DNA of 64,000 bases from Lepus europaeus (taxonomy: Eukaryota > Chordata > Mammalia > Lagomorpha > Leporidae): the NCBI RefSeq assembly GCF_033115175.1, contig NC_084838.1, positions 39,845,468-39,909,467 on the forward strand. The letters run 5' to 3'. Positions 34,601 through 43,868 of the stretch are shown piece after piece (position 1 is the stretch's first letter; each line of letters opens with the position of its first letter). The position numbers and the translations under genes were made by a program. The notes under the pieces are model-generated. The model worked only from the letters and a program-made list of their open reading frames with translations. It ran no database searches and was not told the origin of the DNA.

Positions 34601-35290
34601 CAGTTCCCCTTCCACCTTTGGATCCTTGCCACTTCCTCCTCAGTTGGGTTCCACTGGCCTGAGAGCAGGGAGGCGGGGAGCAAGGGCGCGAGAAGTACCC
34701 AGTACCGGGCAGAGCTTGGTGCTTCGGCCCGGGCTGCCAGAGGGACAGACTTTTATGCTGATGAACGTAAATGATCTGTCTGTCCTCAGTCACACACTCC
34801 ACCTCCCCGCCTTCCCCCGCAGCCAATGGAGCAGCAGGGACCTCGGGCAGGACTAATAAGGCTGGGAAGGAAAGGGGGGAGGGCGGAGGACTCCGGCTGG
34901 AGCGGCAGACCTCTCTAAGGCCTGGACTTGAGGAGGGAGGGGGGGGGCGGAGAGAGGCGGGGAGCACCGGGCGGGGGGGGGGGGGTGGGGGGGTCCGCTG
35001 CTGGGAGCCCTGCCTCCCTCGGCCCCGCCTCCACCTCCAGGCCCCGCTGTGAGAAGCGGCCCAGGGGCCGCCCTCCTACCTTCCTCCCCATACTGGTCGT
35101 ACAGGCTCCGTTTCTTCGGGTCACTCAGAACATCATAGGCCTCTGCAATCTCCTTAAATTTCTCCTCCGCGTTGGGTTCTTTGTTCTTGTCCGGGTGGTA
35201 CTTCAAGGCCATCTTCCGGTAGGCTTTCTTGATCTCATCCTCGTTGGCCCCCGATGGGATCCCAAGAATCTTGTAGTAATCTTTTCCCAT
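31458..35290 (-). CDS. DNAJB5: DNAJB5, DnaJ/Hsp40 co-chaperone (348-aa form), three coding exons
   Basis: Class B J-protein (Hsc40/Hsp40 type) that stimulates the Hsp70 ATPase and hands over clients in cytosol and nucleus. The coding exons 35290-35080, 32477-31876 and 31691-31458 join in frame to 1047 nt (348 aa plus TAG), the length I know for the human protein. All junctions are AG/GT. The J domain fills residues 4 to about 68, with the catalytic HPD at 32-34 (context KYHPDKNKE). A Gly/Ser/Phe-rich stretch ([15 protein letters not shown]) and an acidic [15 protein letters not shown] segment follow, then the two beta-sandwich C-terminal domains and the conserved tail [17 protein letters not shown] chose the ATG at 35290 because it gives the family N-terminus [11 protein letters not shown]. 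The frame stays open upstream to the acceptor, so longer isoforms are possible. One residue, Ser in [11 protein letters not shown], differs from the Gly I remember in human. Identity is very secure. Confidence 0.97.
31811..31857 (-). repeat. (CA/GT)n microsatellite in the last DNAJB5 intron
   Basis: Imperfect CA repeat on plus (GT on the transcript strand), interrupted by CG and AA. It begins about 18 nt inside the 184-nt intron between the two last coding exons, close to the 5' splice site. Confidence 0.9.
31876..32477 (-). CDS. DNAJB5: DNAJB5 exon: G/F region and C-terminal domain I
   Basis: 602-nt exon with acceptor CTCCAG|GCCTGAAG and donor AAGGAG|GTGGGG. It encodes the glycine/serine/phenylalanine linker, an acidic [12 protein letters not shown] segment, and most of the client-binding C-terminal region through [10 protein letters not shown]. 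It sits 2.6 kb downstream of the J-domain exon. The intron that follows is only 184 nt and begins with a GT repeat. Confidence 0.95.
34921..34995 (+). repeat. G-rich tract in a DNAJB5 intron
   Basis: Several runs of 8 to 14 G on plus (for example 34974-34985), interrupted by short spacers, just downstream (in the transcript) of the J-domain exon. It could form G-quadruplex DNA on the template strand. Confidence 0.7.
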
Positions 35291-35324
35291 CACAGCCACT
35301 GGACCGGCACTGGGCTCCTTGTTT
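35080..35324 (-). CDS. DNAJB5: DNAJB5 exon carrying the J domain
   Basis: Internal exon with acceptor TTTCAG just upstream of 35324 and donor GAAG|GTAGGA after 35080. The short isoform starts at the ATG at 35290. Bases 35324-35291 are 5'UTR for that form, but they read in frame as [11 protein letters not shown] when joined to the upstream alternative exon. It encodes the whole J domain including HPD and ends inside YDQYGEEG with a split Gly codon (phase 1). Confidence 0.95.
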
Positions 35325-37564
35325 CTGAAAGAAACCCAGGGCCAATGCTCGAAGCCGCTCTCCCTCCTGCCCTAGCCCTGCGTCCGCAGATCCTGCAGTC
35401 CTCGCTGTGTGACCTTCAGCAGGTCACGCCTTCCTGCGCCTCGGTCTCCCCATTTGTAAAACGAAAGGTGTGGCTAGAGGGGCTCTTCCAGCTCTGACAT
35501 TCTGGAGCCCACGGCTCCCTCCTCAGTTCCTGGGCTTGCCCAGCAGGAAGCTGAAGGTTGTAGCCCACTTCTTGGGGTTGAGGCCCTGGTCCTTGGGCCA
35601 GACCGAGGACCCCTGGGAGGCCCTGCTGGGCGACGTGGCACCATGGACTGACAGGCCCATACACAGGGGCTGCCGAAGGTCAGTGCCCAGGGTGAGGTCA
35701 CCTGGGCATCATGGGCTCCTACGCCACACCTCAGGCGTGGTGCCCAGGCTGAGCACAGCTGGGGCAGTGGCCCAGGGCTAGGGACGGGCCTGGGTCCCAG
35801 CCAGCCAGGCTGAGTCAGGGTATGGGGATCTGGAGTCCTCTCTGCCACTGGAGACCCCACGTCTCCCTGCACCCCCCCCCCCCAGACTATGCGAAGCCTC
35901 ACTTGTGACTCAGATCAGAGGTGACTCACAGCTTTGGAAACTCATGTTTCCAACTCCCTCGTTAGCAGGGGGTGACAGTGTCCTTCCCCCAGCCAAGGCA
36001 ACAGTTGCCTTTACTCATTTCCTAGTGTCTACACACAAAACTGTGTCCTGTGAAGACCTGCCGGTGGTGTTAGTGAGCCAAAGCATCCCGGGGAGCGGCC
36101 TTTTACACCCAGCCGCTAGAAGACACGCAGCCACTAATTACCACTTCCCTGAAGCCCTCCCGACAAGTCCTTCCCTTCACCTGCCCTTTCGGTTTAGGTC
36201 TCGTAGCCCCATCTAAGCCGGGCACAGGGGCACTTGTTACAAGAGGGAAACGTGGGGCTCTAATTCTTCCACTCTCATCTGCCTTCATCCGTGCCTAGGG
36301 TGGACAGGAAGGGAAGGGGGCTTTCCTGTGGTCAGGGAAATTTGGGAGGATGGCCGGAAACCACGCTCCAGCCTCTCGGAGACTTGACCCATCGCTGCCA
36401 GAGCTGGGAGAAGCAGAGTCTTTCTAGCAATGACCTGGGCTGGCAGCCACGGCGGAGCCCTGCTTTCCTGGGGCCGACTGCTCCCCAGCAGGCAGCAAGG
36501 TGCACAGGAGGCTCCGGCAGGAATGAGGGCAGGCTCAAGGCCCAGGCAGGCAAGGACAATGGCCCTAACTCCTACCCCCGCGGGGCCTGCTGCAGGTGGC
36601 GGGGTTGACTCACAGCTCTGGGAGTCACCTCACGCTGACGAAGACAAGGCTCTACAAAGGCGGGTCCTCCCCAGAGCCCCCCACCAGCCTGTCATGCCTG
36701 TGGGGGAGACGGGGGTTGGGGGAGGCAGAGAAGAAAGAGCATCTGGGGGAGGGCGGCCATTTTCGGAAGAGGCAGCAAAAGCCGCGAGAGGGGGAGGGGG
36801 GGTCTCCCATCTCGGCCTCTGCCCACACATCCCTCTGCAGCTGGGAAAGAACCCTAGCACCCCAAGAAGCTGCCCTCAGAGCCGGGCAGTGGCTGCTAGG
36901 CAGAGGGCAAGCGGCACGGCGCGCGGATCCTCACACCCCTGTGGCTGTCCCTACGTTACCTTTTCACCCTCGTCACCCGGCCGCCTTCCTCCCTGGCCCT
37001 GGCCCCGGTCCCCACCTGCCAGCTCTCCCAGACCCGTAAATCCCTTGCCTCGGCGGGCAGACTCGGGGCACTGGTTAGGGACCTGCCTCCTCCCCCTCTC
37101 CTCCCGCCAGCCCTCCCCCTCCCCACACGCGCGCACGTGTTGGAATGACAAAGGAGCCCCGTGGCATGGCCCAGCCTGCCATGGAGAAGAGTGAGGAGGG
37201 TGTTCACCTAGGGCAGGAATGAAAGCACAGGCACTGTGGCGGCACAGGGAGGGGAGGCAGCTGACACGGAAAATGAGGTGGGGGGCCGAGACGAGAGGTG
37301 ACAAATGGAAATCACTGAACTGATGGGGTCGACCCCCCCCATACCCATGAAAATGGTGGGAGAGGCGGGTGTGGCAAGCGGGCTCCCGCAAGGTCTGAGC
37401 TAGGCTATGACAAGGGGGCCGGCACTCAGAGGGGCTTCTTGCAAGTCCGTCACCGGGATGCCATGCGGATGGGATGGAGGTGGCAGGGAGGCGATGGAGA
37501 GGGAGGCCGATGCGGAGAACTGGACTTGGCATGGGTGTGCGTGCCCTTCTCCCGAGGGACTTAC

Positions 37565-37746
37565 CGAAACTTCACAAACCCATTCAGCGTCCACGCTCGA
37601 AGTTTTAAGGGCTCCAGCTGAATTTTAAACATCAAGCTGGCTAAGAAGTCTTCTCCCCAGAAGTGTGGGAAGCTCCGGAAAGCGCCTCGGGCCTGCAGTG
37701 GGGGTGCTGCTGGGGGTGGGCAGGAGAGCACGGTGCGCTTAAACAT
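37565..37746 (-). CDS. DNAJB5: DNAJB5 alternative 5' coding exon (382- and 420-aa forms)
   Basis: An open frame ends at donor TTTCG|GTAAGT (last exon base 37565) and joins in frame to the 35324 acceptor. The junction reads [22 protein letters not shown]. Starting at the ATG at 37632 (MFKIQLEPLKLRAWTLNGF) gives 382 aa in total. Starting at the in-frame ATG at 37746 (MFKRTVLSC) gives 420 aa. Both lengths agree with human DNAJB5 isoforms as I remember them. I see no convincing acceptor just upstream, so this may be a first exon driven by its own promoter. The added N-terminus precedes the J domain and has no recognised domain. Confidence 0.82.
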
Positions 37747-38512
37747 GCCCAACCAAGCCCCTCACCTCTGATCGCTGGCACCGCGGCCGCTCTGGAAGCC
37801 GCCTCCTCGGACTCCCAGAGGCACTGGCCCAGCAAGGCCCGTCTGCTGCAGCAGGAGCCGCACCTGATCCCCAGGTGCGGCGAGGGCAGGGACAGGGTCC
37901 GGCGGCCACCTGCTCTCAGGTGCGGCAGCGTGGGAGCGAGACTGGCAGCGCCAGCGTGTGCTTGTAGAGGGGCAGCGTGTGTACCTGTGGCAGGTGTGAG
38001 TGTCTGTGAGGGCCTGACAGCCGGTGAGCTCCTCTCGCCTCTCTGGGGAGGAAGACCCGAGCCCAATCCCCAAGAAGTCAATGCTCAATGAAGTCACTGA
38101 CGGGGAGTCTCCTCCCTCGCAGAGGGGCGGGGAGCGGCGGGGCGGAGCCCAGCTCGGCCGGGACAAAAGGCGCGGCCAGGAGGCGAGGGGAGGGGGCTCG
38201 GGCGGGGGAGGGTGGGCGGTGATGTCACCGGCACTGGCTGGCGGGCCTGCTCAGAACCGCCTCCGCGCCGCGGAGCCCGGTCCCGCCCGACCCTCCCCGA
38301 CCCGACCCTCTCCTCCCGTGCCTCGGCTCGGAAGCCAACGGCCCCCTAGGAGTGCCAAGCCCGGGTCGCGGACCCCGAGTCCCCGCACCCCCATGGCAGA
38401 AGAGCCGATGGGCCTTCGGTGTCCCAACCCCGTCCCCTCACCCCCGACCCCGGACCCCTGGCTTCGCGACGCCGGTTCCCGGGACTCCCGAGTCGGGGCT
38501 CGGTGCCCTCAC

Positions 38513-38690
38513 CAATGAGGAGCTGCGGACGCCGCCGCGGTCCGTCAGACAGCTGCTGCCCGCTACCCCGGCTGCGGCTCCGCTGCCTCCACTCGGGACA
38601 GGAGTCGCCTGCCCGCCGGCCGCCGACAGCGGCACCGGGAGCCCGCCCCCACGGCTCCGCCTCCACGCCGCCCATTGCGCCGTCTGCCTG
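38513..38690 (-). other. DNAJB5: Probable non-coding first exon of DNAJB5
   Basis: GC-rich sequence ending in a strong donor, CATTG|GTGAGG (last exon base 38513), and lying directly downstream of a CCAAT cluster. Splicing from here to the 35324 acceptor would give the 348-aa form with its first ATG at 35290. The 5' boundary near 38690 is a guess from CCAAT spacing; no TATA box is seen. Confidence 0.55.
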
Positions 38691-38714
38691 TCACTCAGCT
38701 CTGCTTCTGCTGTG

Positions 38715-38924
38715 ATTGGGCAGCTTTCAACGTGCGGCTCGGAGATAGCCACCCATTCTCCGCCCCTGTCACCCGGCCACACGCGCACACATTCCGGGCA
38801 GTGATTGGTGTGGGTGTGATTGGTGCTCACCGGAATCAATCAACCACACCTCTTCGCCGTCTCCTCCTGTCATTGGTGAAAGAGACAGAGGGCGGCAACT
38901 GCACGCGCCCTTTGATTTTATTGG
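38715..38924 (-). promoter_or_regulatory. Cluster of five CCAAT boxes (NF-Y type)
   Basis: ATTGG on plus (CCAAT on the DNAJB5 strand) occurs at 38715-38719, 38804-38808, 38819-38823, 38872-38876 and 38920-38924. All five have the same orientation, within about 30-235 bp upstream of the inferred start. NF-Y sites at this distance are typical of chaperone promoters. Factor binding is inferred. Confidence 0.65.
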
Positions 38925-39022
38925 TTCTTCTGTGGGACTCAGACCCGAGCCGGGGGCAAATGCATTAGTCCAATCTGCAGTTTGAGAAGGTGGGACGTAC
39001 TGGCCGCCGCTCGAATCCCGGG

Positions 39023-39037
39023 AGAACCTTCTGGAAC
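39023..39037 (-). promoter_or_regulatory. Heat-shock element (three perfect inverted nGAAn units)
   Basis: GAA at 39024-39026, TTC at 39029-39031 and GAA at 39034-39036 give the exact nGAAnnTTCnnGAAn pattern bound by HSF1 trimers. It lies a few hundred bases upstream of the inferred DNAJB5 start. It fits a J-protein gene, but occupancy is not shown by sequence. Confidence 0.6.
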
Positions 39038-39042
39038 CCGTG

Positions 39043-39050
39043 CGACGTCA
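39043..39050 (-). promoter_or_regulatory. CRE-like site
   Basis: Reads TGACGTCG on the minus strand, one base from the TGACGTCA CREB/ATF consensus. It lies 6 bp from the heat-shock element, and an identical octamer lies at 39239-39246. Confidence 0.4.
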
Positions 39051-39238
39051 AAGGCAGCCTTAAAGGAAAACCGCGCCCACCAGTTGGCCCTCACCCCGGG
39101 CATTCTTGGTTTCTTTACATTTCAGAGGCTGGGGGCGGGGGGGGGGGAGCGAGAATAGGGCACTCTGGGAGATGTAGTTCCTGGCCCAAGCCAAAAGGTC
39201 ACCCCTCCTGACCTGTCTTCTACGGAACCGCGAACCGA

Positions 39239-39246
39239 CGACGTCA
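39239..39246 (-). promoter_or_regulatory. Second CRE-like site
   Basis: Same octamer as at 39043-39050, about 200 bp further upstream of DNAJB5. A TGACGTGA variant follows near 39293-39300. Confidence 0.35.
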
Positions 39247-39500
39247 GCTCGGCCTGGTTCAGCTTTACCCCCCGCCTTGGCCTGGCGTTGACCTGACGTG
39301 ACCTACCGGAGCCTCCAGACAGGCCGCGATGGCGTCTGGGTGCCCTTCTGCTGGCTGCCTTGGCGGTGACCCGGCAGCCCTGCCCAGGCCTGGCGCCTGC
39401 ATGACTGCTGTTGGAGCGTGAGCCCCTCACAGCAGAGCCCTCAGCAGCCCCCACAGGCCGCGTGGCATTCCCGTAGAGCCTCCCCTCCTGCTTTCCCCCA

Positions 39501-42060
39501 GGCCCCGCGCGTTCCCGCCTTTTGCTCACCTCTCTTCTTGCCCCCACGATCCATCCCCTGCCTGCACCTGCTCTTAATCCTTTCCCTGCACCTGTGAGCC
39601 CCCCACCCTTCGGGCACCCCCTTTTTCCGTTCACCCGAGCCCCCCATGATCCCCTTTCTGCACCCCCTCGGCATCTCTCATCTCGTCTCGGGGCCCCCCA
39701 CCCCCACCCCATCAGATCATTCAGCCCCAGCCCCAGTGTCCCCGCTCGGAGCCGGCGGGGCTGCGGAGGCGGACTCCAGCGGAAGCCGCCGCTCCAGCAG
39801 ACGCGGAGCCTGGCGCCCACGTTACTGTCTCCCAGGCCCATCTGTGCTCCAGGGAGTGGGGGCGGAGAGGGGGTAATCTGGGGGTGAAGAGGGGGAGGGA
39901 GTTCTTGGGGGAAGTTGGTGACAAAGGAAGGGCCTGGGGAAAGCTCTCGCCTCTTTCTCTGCCGGTTCTCGGAGGCAGGGTTTGGACACCCACGAGGTCT
40001 TGCAAAGCGGATGGAGCAGGAGAAAGAGCTTGGGGTCGGCAGGCGGCAGAGCAGGAGGGGGCCAGGGGTGCTGGGGTCGGTGGGCATCTTCTCACTCCCT
40101 GCTCTCCTCCAGTGCTCACAGGCCTCATGTAAAGGGGATGAAGTGTGGAGGAGGAGAGGGGTGGGGTGGGGGCTGGAAGGATGGGGGAGGGGTGATGAGG
40201 ATGGGGAGTGGGCAGGGTGGGAGGTGGGGCTGATGGGGAGGGGGGTAGGGTGGGAGGAGAGGAGTGCAGAGGGAGTGAGGGGCGGAGGTGGGAAGGGATG
40301 GAGGGGCTGAGGAGTAGAAGATGGAGCCCAGACGGCTGGGACAGGGACGGGGTGCAGGGGCAGGAGGGAAGGGGGTGAGGGAGCCTGGGCCTGGGGTCTT
40401 TCACTCCCCCGCCCCCCGGATCTCGGGAGGCCAGGCTGTAGGTGGCTAAGCATCCTCCTATTCCAGTTCTGTCTCCGTTGCCTCCTCCAGCCTCGCCTGA
40501 GCCAGCACGGGGGCAGAGTTTAGTCACCAGCCCTCACCTGGCCCCGCTAGTGCTGAAGTGTAGGTTTGGGCCTTCCCAGTGTGGGGCTGTGCCTGCAGGC
40601 AGGGGTGCTACTGGCTCTGCTGCCTGCCTCTGTCCCGCTGCCCTGGGCATCCGGGGCGTGAGTGAGTGTGTGCGTGTGTGAGAGCTGGGTTGTGGGGGAA
40701 GCCGGCTACACTGTAACAGTGTGGCTCTGGAGTCAGGCCGTCTCCTGGGAGGCTCCTTGGCACAGGCACCTCCTTCCCTTCCTTGTAGATGGGGACGAGA
40801 CCCAGCACCGCTTCCTGATTGCTGTGCGAGTGAGTTGAGGTTAACGCACGTCACGCATGCAGTTCTGAGCGTGGCTTGTAGTGAGCGCTCGGCCACAGGA
40901 ACCACCGCCCTGGCCCTTCCCAGATGTCTGCGTTTGCAAGTGCGTCTGTGCTGTGGAGCCTGGGCCATGAGCCTGGTGTATTGGTACTGGGATTTGTGAG
41001 TGGGAGCCTAGCTGCATAGTTATTTTTGTGCGCTCCATTCTGTGTTATTCGCGGTGGGTATGTGATTCGGTGTGCGGGAATGTGTGTGACCAGATGACCA
41101 GGGGCATGTGTCCGCATGGTGAAGAGTGGCTGCAGTGAGGGGCTGTGGACACGCTGACACCGTGTCTGCTCACATCTGCGACCATGTCAGCTCCAAACAC
41201 CCTCCCTCCCTCGCTCCCTCCCTCCCGTGGAGACGTCACAGCCCTAGGTGTCCCTCATTTCCTCACCCCGAGGGAACCGGAACCTGTGGGCCGAGGCGAG
41301 GTGGGTGCCAGTGAGGGGGTGTTTAGACAGGAGCACTTTTCCCTCCCAGACTGTGTATGGGAGGGAGAGCCCCCAATTTTGCACACAGCCGAAGGCTTGA
41401 GAGGAAGTGCCCCCAGCCTCTTCTCAGTTCGCTGTCTTGTCACCATGGCAGCAGTTGCTAGGGGCTCCATGGTTGCTAAGAGCTGGGTGTGGGAGGCTGC
41501 CAGGCCCTGTTGCCAATAGAAACAGAGAATCCTGGGGGGAGGGAAGACTGCCCCCACAGCTGCCAGCTCGCTGCAGGGACAGGGCTGGCCCTTGGGGCTG
41601 TCCTCTCCCCAGACTGTACGGGTGGTGTGTGTGGTGGCACTGAGCTGGGGTGGGGTTGACAGGAAGCTGGATCTGCCCTGGGACAAAAGGGGCTCCTCCG
41701 CCTGCCCATTTTCATTTTTAAAGTATGCAGGCCCCAAGAACTTAGTGACACTTGTCCTCCACCCGTCAGGCCTCTCTCCCGGGAAACATCCCTGCTTGAG
41801 TTCTTCAGTGAGCAGGTGCTCCAGGCTTGGTGCTTCCGCCCGGTCTCAGGAAGGCCGCTGCGCCTGGTCCCTTGGATGCAGGCTGACCCGTTCCTGTGGC
41901 CGGGCTGTAGCCTCTCCCCTCACACACGCTGCATGCTGCCCCTGAGCGCGGACCGTGGTCCTGTGCTGAATCCCAACCTTGGCCTCAGCCCGATGCTGTA
42001 GTGCTGCAAGAGACAGTTCCCTGGATCCGGCGCCCCAGACACAGCTGAGCTCTAATTTTG
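39501..42060. other. GC-rich unique intergenic sequence
   Basis: SINE-free stretch with C-rich/G-rich runs between the DNAJB5 promoter and the first intergenic SINE. A 443-codon minus frame (39122-40453) is proline/serine low complexity. No gene recognised; a divergent non-coding transcript from the DNAJB5 CpG island is possible. Confidence 0.4.
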
Positions 42061-42079
42061 ATCCCAGATTCAGTTCTTC

Positions 42080-42403
42080 TTTTTAAAGATTTATTTATTT
42101 TTTATTTATTTGGAAGATAGAGTTAGAGAGAGAGGTAGAGACACAGAGAGGGGTCTTCCATCCGCTGGTTCACCCCCCAGATGGCCACAACGGCCAGAGC
42201 TGTGCCGATCCGAAGCCAGAAGCTTTTTCCGGGTCCCCCACATGGGTGCAGGGGCCCAAGCACTTGGGCCATCTTCTACTGCTTTCCCAGGCCATAGCAG
42301 AGAGCTGGATCGAAAGAGGAGCAGTTGAGACTAGAACCGGCGCCCATATGGGATGCTGGCGCTTCAGGCCAGGGCTTCAACCTGCTGTGCCATGGCCCCA
42401 GCC
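42080..42403 (-). mobile_element. C-SINE
   Basis: 'ttttaaagatttatttattttttattt' start, 'gccatggccccagccc' end. Confidence 0.9.
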
Positions 42404-42480
42404 CTCTTCTTCTTCTTCTTCTCCTTCTCCTCCTTCTCCTCCTCCTCCTCCTCCTCCTCCTCCTCCTTCTTCTTCTTCTT
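42404..42480. repeat. Pure polypyrimidine (CTT/CTC)n microsatellite
   Basis: 77 bp of only C and T on plus, CTT-rich at both ends and TCC-rich in the middle, between two SINEs. Confidence 0.95.
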
Positions 42481-42787
42481 TAAAAAGATTTATTTGAGAG
42501 TCAGAGTCACAGAGAAAGGGAGAGACAGAGAAGCCTTCTACCTACTGGTTCACTCCCCAAACGGCTGCAATGGCCAGAGCTGAGCTGATCCTAGGCCAGG
42601 AGCTTCCTCCAGGTCTCCTACATGGCTGCAGGGGCCCAAGGACTTGGGACTTCCTCTGCTGCTTTCTCAGGCACATTAGCAGAGCGCTGGATTGGAGGTG
42701 GAGTAGCCAGGACTTGAACTGGTCCCCATATGGGATGCCTGCACTGCAGGCTGGGGCTTTAACTGGCTGCACCGCAGCGCCAGCCCC
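42481..42787 (-). mobile_element. C-SINE
   Basis: TAAAAAGATTTATTTGAGAG start, end 'gcaccgcagcgccagcccc'. Confidence 0.9.
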
Positions 42788-43500
42788 AACAGGCTCAGTT
42801 TTAAGTTGATGATTTTTTTATGGCCCGTGAATGACATTATAAACATCCAAATGGTCCTGGACAGAAAAAACGTTCCCCACCTCTGTGAGCACTGTGTTCT
42901 GAATTGCTACTGATTATTTCTTACATAGGGGTGAGCGAGCAGTGCTATAATGGCCAGCAGAGGGCGCACAACATCAGATTCTGGCGGCAGGCTTCCAAGA
43001 ACCCTACCTGTGAACTATAGAAACTAAAAGTTCTCCAGTTTTTTGTGCCAAAATAATGTGGGCTCGTGTGGTTCCTTAAAGTTATGGCTCCTCTGGACTC
43101 AGTGGCATGCATACGCATCAGAAAGTGCTCAACTGTATACTGGCATCTCAGGTCTCCAGAGGGCTGGATACCTGGTGAGATATCCTACCTCCAACACAAC
43201 ATTTATGTCACGTTTGCTCACACAGCGGTACTGCCTTCCCGGTGGCCAGTTATCTGTGTTCCTATAGAGCAGGAAGCTGCTGTCCAATGGTGTCCATGTT
43301 TTGTCATATGTGTTCTTGAGAATGCATCGACTTCATCTGCCACGTTGGCCATCTGTGTCCCTCAAGACCCTCCAAGACTCAGGCCTTCAGGGATTCCTCC
43401 CGTGCCTTGTTCAGCTCCATCACTAAGGCTGTGTTCTCTTGGCTGGGTTTCGGTTTGTGGTGCTTGGGTCTCTTTAACTCTTTCCATGTGTGCAGGTGTG
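42788..43500. other. Unique intergenic sequence
   Basis: No gene or repeat recognised; frames here have no recognisable domain. Confidence 0.35.
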
Positions 43501-43518
43501 CACAAAGGAGCCAGCCTG

Positions 43519-43757
43519 AGGCCGGCATTACGGCATAGTGGGTAAAGCTGCCACCTGTGATGCTGGCATCCCTTATGGGCACCAGTTTCAGACCTGGCTG
43601 CTCTATTTCCTACCCAGCTACCTACTAATGCACCTGGGAAAGCAGCAGAAGATGGCCCGAGTGCTTCGGAGACCTGGAAGAAGCTCCAGGCTCCTGGCTT
43701 CAGCCTGGCCCAGCCCCAGTCATTGTGGCCATTTGGGGGAGTGAACCAGCAAATGGA

Positions 43758-43808
<51 letters not shown>

Positions 43809-43850
43809 ATTCTGCCTGTCAAATAAATAAATAAATCTTATAACCAAAAG
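43519..43850 (+). mobile_element. C-SINE with (CT)n expansion
   Basis: 18-bp duplication CA(C/T)AAAGGAGCCAGCCTG at 43501-43518 and 43851-43868. CT repeat of about 40 bp at 43762-43801; AAATAAATAAATAAATC tail. Confidence 0.95.
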
Positions 43851-43868
43851 CATAAAGGAGCCAGCCTG

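Larger units (their letters stand above)
37850..39500. promoter_or_regulatory. CpG-island promoter region of DNAJB5
   Basis: Very GC-rich, with dense CG dinucleotides between about 38100 and 38700 and free of SINEs, unlike the flanks. It contains the putative first exon, GC boxes, five minus-oriented CCAAT boxes at 38715-38924, a heat-shock element at 39023-39037 and CRE-like sites. It is typical of a TATA-less housekeeping or stress-gene promoter. It could also drive a divergent plus-strand transcript, for which I see no specific exon. Confidence 0.7.

Noticed and set aside
34853-35299. 148-codon frame starting with the J domain
   Set aside because: Only the part down to 35080 is exon; the rest is intron after the GTAGGA donor. 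The first 'Met' is a GTG codon.
37766-37990. Further alternative 5' exon of DNAJB5 ending in CAGAG|GTGAGG
   Set aside because: The donor is good, but there is no acceptor or conserved peptide to support it; not listed as a feature.
39122-40453. 443-codon open frame on minus
   Set aside because: Proline/serine/leucine low complexity from G-rich plus-strand DNA; overlapping long frames exist on the other strand; no domain or splice context.
43066-43545. 159-codon frame on plus in the intergenic region
   Set aside because: GTG/ATG-independent chance frame running into a SINE; no homology recognised.
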